From Candidatus Cloacimonadota bacterium (GTDB taxonomy: Bacteria; Cloacimonadota; Cloacimonadia; Cloacimonadales; Cloacimonadaceae), in the NCBI GenBank assembly GCA_023392795.1, contig JAEWNJ010000023.1:1-11857 (forward strand): DNA of 11,857 bases, read 5' to 3'. Every line of letters begins with the position of its first letter. Position 1 is the first letter of the stretch. A program made the translations under genes and the position numbers. Positions 9,132 through 11,857 of this stretch are shown here, piece after piece. The notes beneath the pieces were generated by a model, which saw only the letters and a list, made by a program, of their open reading frames with translations, was not told the origin of the DNA and did not search any database.

Positions 9132-10267
9132 GGTTTGGTTTTACCCTTTGGTTTGGCTCCGGGAAGGACTACTTCGCGTCCGTCATCCAACTGGTCCTGT
9201 CCCAGGGTGACCACCTCACCACTGAGGGCGGGAGAGAGGATTTCCACATATTCTGCCGTCTCGATACCCTTATCGACCGGCACGAAACTTACTTTTGAAG
9301 ATTCTTTATCCACCAGAAATACGCCTTCCTGGCCTTTGTGCTTGTAAATCGCGGCAGCGGGAACAACCGTTACCTGAGCTTTGGTCTGCCAGGTTATCTG
9401 CGCCCGCGCGTACATCCCCGGCTTTAGTTTCAGGCCGGGATTGGCTACTTCGATCTCCACCCTTGCCTGGCGGGATTCCTCTTTCAAAATCGGCGCCACG
9501 CGAGCGATCCGGCCCTTGAATACCTCGCCAGGCCAGGTATCGGAATAAATCTTAGCCGATTGCCCTACTTTCATCCGTGCATAGTCGCCTTCGATCACAT
9601 CGATCTCCGCCACCAGCGTGCCAATATCCAGCACAGAAACCAGCGGCGAGCCGTAATTTAACAACTGACCAGGATCTGCAAACCTCTCTCCGATCACCCG
9701 GTGGGTTCCTCCACCGCTCCAATCTGCCTTGACCTTGGTATTGGAAAGCGTGGCCTCAGCCGCGTTTTTGCCGGCAAGTGCCACCCGGTATTGGGATTGG
9801 GCGGAGATGTACTTCGCGTTCACCTGGTCAAATTCGGCTTGGGAAATGTAAGATCTCGCCAAAAGTTGCCGGCTGTTATCCAGATCTTTTTCAGCCTCTG
9901 CCAAAGCACTGGCCATCTGTTCCAGATTGGCTTCGGCTTTGTCGAAGTCCTGCCGGTATATGGTGTCGTCAATCTCGGCGACCATCTGGCCCCGGCGCAC
10001 TGTATCGCCGATATTCACATTTAGTTCTACCAATTGCCCTGATACCTTGGGCGCCAGAATATAGCTTTGCCCGGCCCGAAGGTTACTGCTGAAGCTGGCT
10101 ATATCATCCAGGTCCATCACCTCGACCCTGCCGGTTTCCACCGCCACGGCCTGGGGTCCGCCGCGACCCTGTTCTGTTTTTTGGTTTTTTCCGGAGCTAA
10201 AGCGCCATGTTAATAGTATGGCCAGCAAAGCCAACCCGATTACGATCCACAGTTTTTTCTTCATCAT
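9128..10267 (-). CDS. RND efflux periplasmic adaptor (membrane fusion protein, HlyD/AcrA type)
   Basis: This 379-aa protein links the RND pump to an outer-membrane channel. Domains in order are an N-terminal membrane anchor (about 6-21, no lipobox Cys), the first half of the lipoyl/barrel-sandwich domain (about 68-100, APKVSGQLVELNVNIGD), and a short alpha-helical hairpin (about 101-178). The second lipoyl half (about 178-212) contains ADWSGGGTHRVIGERF and PGQLLNYGSPL. A beta-barrel (about 213-292) and a membrane-proximal domain (about 293-370) complete it. The tail is basic (PKGKTKP). Two adjacent ATGs (10267 and 10264) are possible starts and the ribosome-binding site is weak. The gene is first in a two-gene operon with the pump. 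No TolC-type gene is in the window, so the channel is encoded elsewhere or beyond it. Confidence 0.93.
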   Translation of the reverse strand: MMKKKLWIVIGLALLAILLTWRFSSGKNQKTEQGRGGPQAVAVETGRVEVMDLDDIASFSSNLRAGQSYILAPKVSGQLVELNVNIGDTVRRGQMVAEIDDTIYRQDFDKAEANLEQMASALAEAEKDLDNSRQLLARSYISQAEFDQVNAKYISAQSQYRVALAGKNAAEATLSNTKVKADWSGGGTHRVIGERFADPGQLLNYGSPLVSVLDIGTLVAEIDVIEGDYARMKVGQSAKIYSDTWPGEVFKGRIARVAPILKEESRQARVEIEVANPGLKLKPGMYARAQITWQTKAQVTVVPAAAIYKHKGQEGVFLVDKESSKVSFVPVDKGIETAEYVEILSPALSGEVVTLGQDQLDDGREVVLPGAKPKGKTKP

Positions 10268-10313
10268 TATTACCGTTACTTGATTTGCCCAAAGGCTTTA
10301 GAGATGTGAAGTC

Positions 10314-10342
10314 ATGCAAATGGGATTGCCGCCTCCAGTCAA
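10314..10342 (-). promoter_or_regulatory. Weak candidate promoter for the efflux operon
   Basis: On the minus strand TTGACT (plus 10337-10342) is a five-of-six -35 box. A 17-bp spacer leads to TTGCAT (plus 10314-10319), three of six matches to the -10. It would give a leader of about 40 nt to the adaptor start. It stands back to back with the aqpZ candidate promoter. Confidence 0.3.
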
Positions 10343-10367
10343 GAGAAAGTTCTGATCCGATTTTAGC

Positions 10368-10397
10368 TTGACAGAAAGTATGGGATATCATCACTAT
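10368..10397 (+). promoter_or_regulatory. Candidate promoter for aqpZ
   Basis: A perfect TTGACA lies at 10368-10373. With an 18-bp spacer the -10 would be CACTAT at 10392-10397, only three of six matches. A better -10 lookalike, TATCAT at 10386-10391, is too close at 12 bp. A loose inverted repeat (GATA and TATC, seven bases apart, 10384-10398) overlaps the -10 and might be an operator. The leader to the ATG at 10477 would be about 75 nt. Confidence 0.35.
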
Positions 10398-10476
10398 CAG
10401 CCTGACTGCCTTCCGTGATTCCGGAGGCGACTATTCCGGCGCGGAGACGGCCAAGAACATACAAAGGAGTATGATT

Positions 10477-11172
10477 ATGCCTAGCATCTTTAAGCGCATG
10501 TACGCGGAATTCTTTGGAACTTTCTGGCTGGTATTGGGGGGCTGCGGTTCGGCAGTTCTCGCCGGTCAATGGATCGGTAGGGCTGGGGTTTCTTTGGCAT
10601 TCGGCCTCACGGTACTCACGATGGCATACGCTATCGGCCACATCTCCGGCGCGCACCTCAATCCGGCTGTCTCATTGGGATTATGGGCAGGCGGACGCTT
10701 TTCCGGGAAAGACCTGCTTCCCTACATTGTGGCGCAGGTTGTGGGCGGCCTCGTAGCCGGCGTTGTGCTGTGTTTCATCGCCAGCGGCAGTGCCACATTC
10801 AATGCCGCTGATGGCTTTGCCGCCAATGGAGTGGGCAGCCTCTCTCCGGAGAAATACCGCGTGCTGCCGGGACTATTGTGCGAAGTGGTGATGACCGGGA
10901 TGTTCCTGCTGGTGATCATGGGCGCCACGGACAAAAAAGCTCCGGCTGGCTTCGCACCCATCGCCATAGGTTTGGCACTTACTCTGATCCACCTGATCAG
11001 CATCCCCGTAACCAACACCTCTGTGAATCCCGCACGCAGCACGGCTGTGGCGTTCTTCGCCGGCAGGGGGTTTGTGAACCAGTTGTGGATGTTCTGGGTG
11101 TTTCCCATTATTGGCGGGCTCGGCGGTGGATTGATCTACCGGTTGATCGGCAGCCAGGATGGTGAGAAGTAG
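10477..11172 (+). CDS. aqpZ: Aquaporin Z, water channel
   Basis: This 231-aa inner-membrane protein has six membrane helices and both aquaporin NPA boxes: N62-P63-A64 in HLNPAVSLG and N184-P185-A186 in TSVNPARS. The selectivity-filter residues match those of E. coli AqpZ (F42, H172, T181, R187), which marks a water-selective channel and not a glycerol facilitator. Much of the sequence, for example GFAPIAIGLALTLIHLI, looks the same as the E. coli protein from memory. The second ATG at 10477 is preferred because AAAGGAG at 10463-10469 lies seven bases before it, while the upstream ATG at 10471 would be only one base away. It is transcribed divergently from the efflux operon and appears to be a single-gene unit. 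The role is probably osmotic water movement. Confidence 0.96.
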   Translation: MPSIFKRMYAEFFGTFWLVLGGCGSAVLAGQWIGRAGVSLAFGLTVLTMAYAIGHISGAHLNPAVSLGLWAGGRFSGKDLLPYIVAQVVGGLVAGVVLCFIASGSATFNAADGFAANGVGSLSPEKYRVLPGLLCEVVMTGMFLLVIMGATDKKAPAGFAPIAIGLALTLIHLISIPVTNTSVNPARSTAVAFFAGRGFVNQLWMFWVFPIIGGLGGGLIYRLIGSQDGEK

Positions 11173-11191
11173 GATTTATCTGAACAGGATT

Positions 11192-11205
11192 CCCACCGCT
11201 GTGGG
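11192..11205 (+). terminator. Small hairpin after aqpZ
   Basis: CCCAC at 11192-11196 pairs with GTGGG at 11201-11205 around a four-base loop CGCT. It lies 20 bases after the aqpZ stop and has no clear T-run. It could add to the larger hairpin at 11211-11237, or be incidental. Confidence 0.3.
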
Positions 11206-11210
11206 TAAAT

Positions 11211-11237
11211 GAAAGAGCGGCCGATGGCCGCTCTTTC
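11211..11237. terminator. Twelve-base-pair hairpin between aqpZ and tRNA-Ala, probably a terminator
   Basis: A perfect 12-bp stem pairs GAAAGAGCGGCC at 11211-11222 with GGCCGCTCTTTC at 11226-11237 around a three-base loop GAT. Read on the minus strand it starts six bases after the tRNA CCA end and is followed by ATTTA, so it best serves as the terminator of the valS/tRNA side. On the plus strand it follows aqpZ by 38 bases but lacks a downstream T-run. Confidence 0.7.
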
Positions 11238-11243
11238 AAAGCA

Positions 11244-11319
11244 TGGTGGAGCTAAGGGGATTCGAACCCCTGGCCTAATGATTGCGAACCATTCGCTCTA
11301 CCAACTGAGCTATAGCCCC
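11244..11319 (-). tRNA. tRNA-Ala, anticodon CGC, with encoded CCA
   Basis: On the minus strand a complete 76-nt cloverleaf can be drawn. The acceptor stem GGGGCTA pairs with TAGCTCC, including the G3-U70 pair that is the alanine identity signal. The D-arm is GCTC-AGTTGGTA-GAGC. The anticodon arm is AATGG-TTCGCAA-TCATT (one G-U) with anticodon CGC, reading GCG codons. A five-base variable loop and a T-arm AGGGG-TTCGAAT-CCCCT follow. The discriminator is A and CCA is encoded. It lies 48 bases downstream of valS on the same strand and may be co-transcribed with it or use its own promoter. Confidence 0.97.
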
Positions 11320-11332
11320 ACGCAATTGATGA

Positions 11333-11361
11333 AACACTTCCGGCCGGGCTCCTTTTGTCAA
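11333..11361 (-). promoter_or_regulatory. Possible own promoter of tRNA-Ala
   Basis: On the minus strand TTGACA (plus 11356-11361) lies just after the valS stop. At 17 bp spacing the -10 position is AGTGTT, a poor match, and no better one is seen nearby. The perfect -35 is the only support. Confidence 0.2.
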
Positions 11362-11367
11362 GCAAAA

Positions 11368-11857
11368 TCAGGAAAGATCCTGCAGTTGCTGCTTGATAAG
11401 TTCCAGCTTGGTATTCACTTCGTTATACTTTTCGCGTTCTTTATCCACCACTTCCGTTTTGGCATTTTTCAGGAAGTTCTCGTTCTTCAGTTTACCGGAA
11501 ATCCCCTGCAGTTCTTTGCTTAGCTTATCGATCTGTTTCTGCAGGCGTTCGCGCTCCACTGCGGGATCCAGAAGGCCGGATAGGGGCAGGAAGATCTCGA
11601 TGTTTCTCACCACGGCAGAGATCGCCGGTTTTGGTTTCTCCACATCCGTGCCACAGCTAATCTCCTCCACTCGCGCCAATCTTTGGAAGTAAGTGCTGTA
11701 TTCCCTGAAGAGTCCGGTTTGGGCAGCTTCCGCAGTGCGCACCACGATCTTCACCATGGTACCGGGGCTTAGATTGATCTGCTTGCGCAGGTTTCGGATG
11801 GCAGTGATGCTTTCCTGCGCGATCGCCATTTCATCCGCAATACCCGGATTGATCAGC
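11368..11857 (-). CDS. valS: Valyl-tRNA synthetase, C-terminal part (cut by the window edge)
   Basis: The last 162 codons of a class I aminoacyl-tRNA synthetase that charges tRNA-Val in the cytoplasm. The visible start LINPGIADEMAIAQ and then ITAIRNLRKQINLSPG is the end of the anticodon-binding domain. The final 70 or so residues form the charged coiled-coil arm typical of ValRS (LDPAVERERLQKQIDKL, then LKNENFLKNAKTEVVDKERE), which contacts the tRNA elbow. The catalytic HIGH and KMSKS motifs lie beyond the window. The frame is open to the right edge, and the ATG at 11829 is internal and not a start. The stop is TGA at 11370-11368. tRNA-Ala follows on the same strand. Confidence 0.9.
   Translation of the reverse strand, partial: LINPGIADEMAIAQESITAIRNLRKQINLSPGTMVKIVVRTAEAAQTGLFREYSTYFQRLARVEEISCGTDVEKPKPAISAVVRNIEIFLPLSGLLDPAVERERLQKQIDKLSKELQGISGKLKNENFLKNAKTEVVDKEREKYNEVNTKLELIKQQLQDLS

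Overview
The window reads as a chromosomal housekeeping stretch of a diderm, probably anaerobic, bacterium. By eye its GC is slightly above 50%. The gene styles (a TldD/TldE pair, a small CxxC zinc-ribbon protein, a large secreted transglutaminase-fold protein, an HAE1-type RND pump) would suit a Cloacimonadota/FCB-group genome. That assignment is an impression from sequence style, not a measured placement. There is no phage, transposase, CRISPR array or plasmid gene.

Layout. Positions 1-338 have no conventional gene. They hold a 25-bp tandem repeat (about 3.5 copies) in which every unit carries a Shine-Dalgarno-like GGGGAG and an overlapping TAATG stop/start, followed by a 50-codon micro-ORF and a weak promoter. 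Next come tldD and tldE (339-3052, + strand), coupled by an ATGA overlap. A promoter with a perfect TTGACA then drives a 56-aa zinc-ribbon gene (3192-3362) whose leader contains two interlocked stem candidates. This gene ends in a strong intrinsic terminator. Only 29 nt after that terminator begins an 826-aa secreted protein (3447-5927) with one intact transglutaminase domain (C186-H219-D235) and a second, apparently dead copy (S575/P599).

On the minus strand, convergent with it, lies a two-gene efflux operon. The periplasmic adaptor (10267-9128) is followed by the RND pump (9131-6009), again with an ATGA overlap. No outer-membrane factor gene is present here. Divergent from the adaptor is aqpZ (10477-11172, +), with both starts served by back-to-back TTGAC-type boxes. 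The right edge carries the 3' end of valS (minus strand, cut by the window edge) and a tRNA-Ala(CGC) directly downstream of it. A 12-bp hairpin sits between the tRNA and aqpZ and probably terminates the tRNA/valS side.

How the genes work together. Only tldD-tldE and adaptor-RND form evident functional units. The other neighbours look independent. The items most worth a second look are the repeat with built-in initiation signals, the duplicated transglutaminase protein with a pseudo-enzyme half, and the structured leader of the zinc-ribbon gene.
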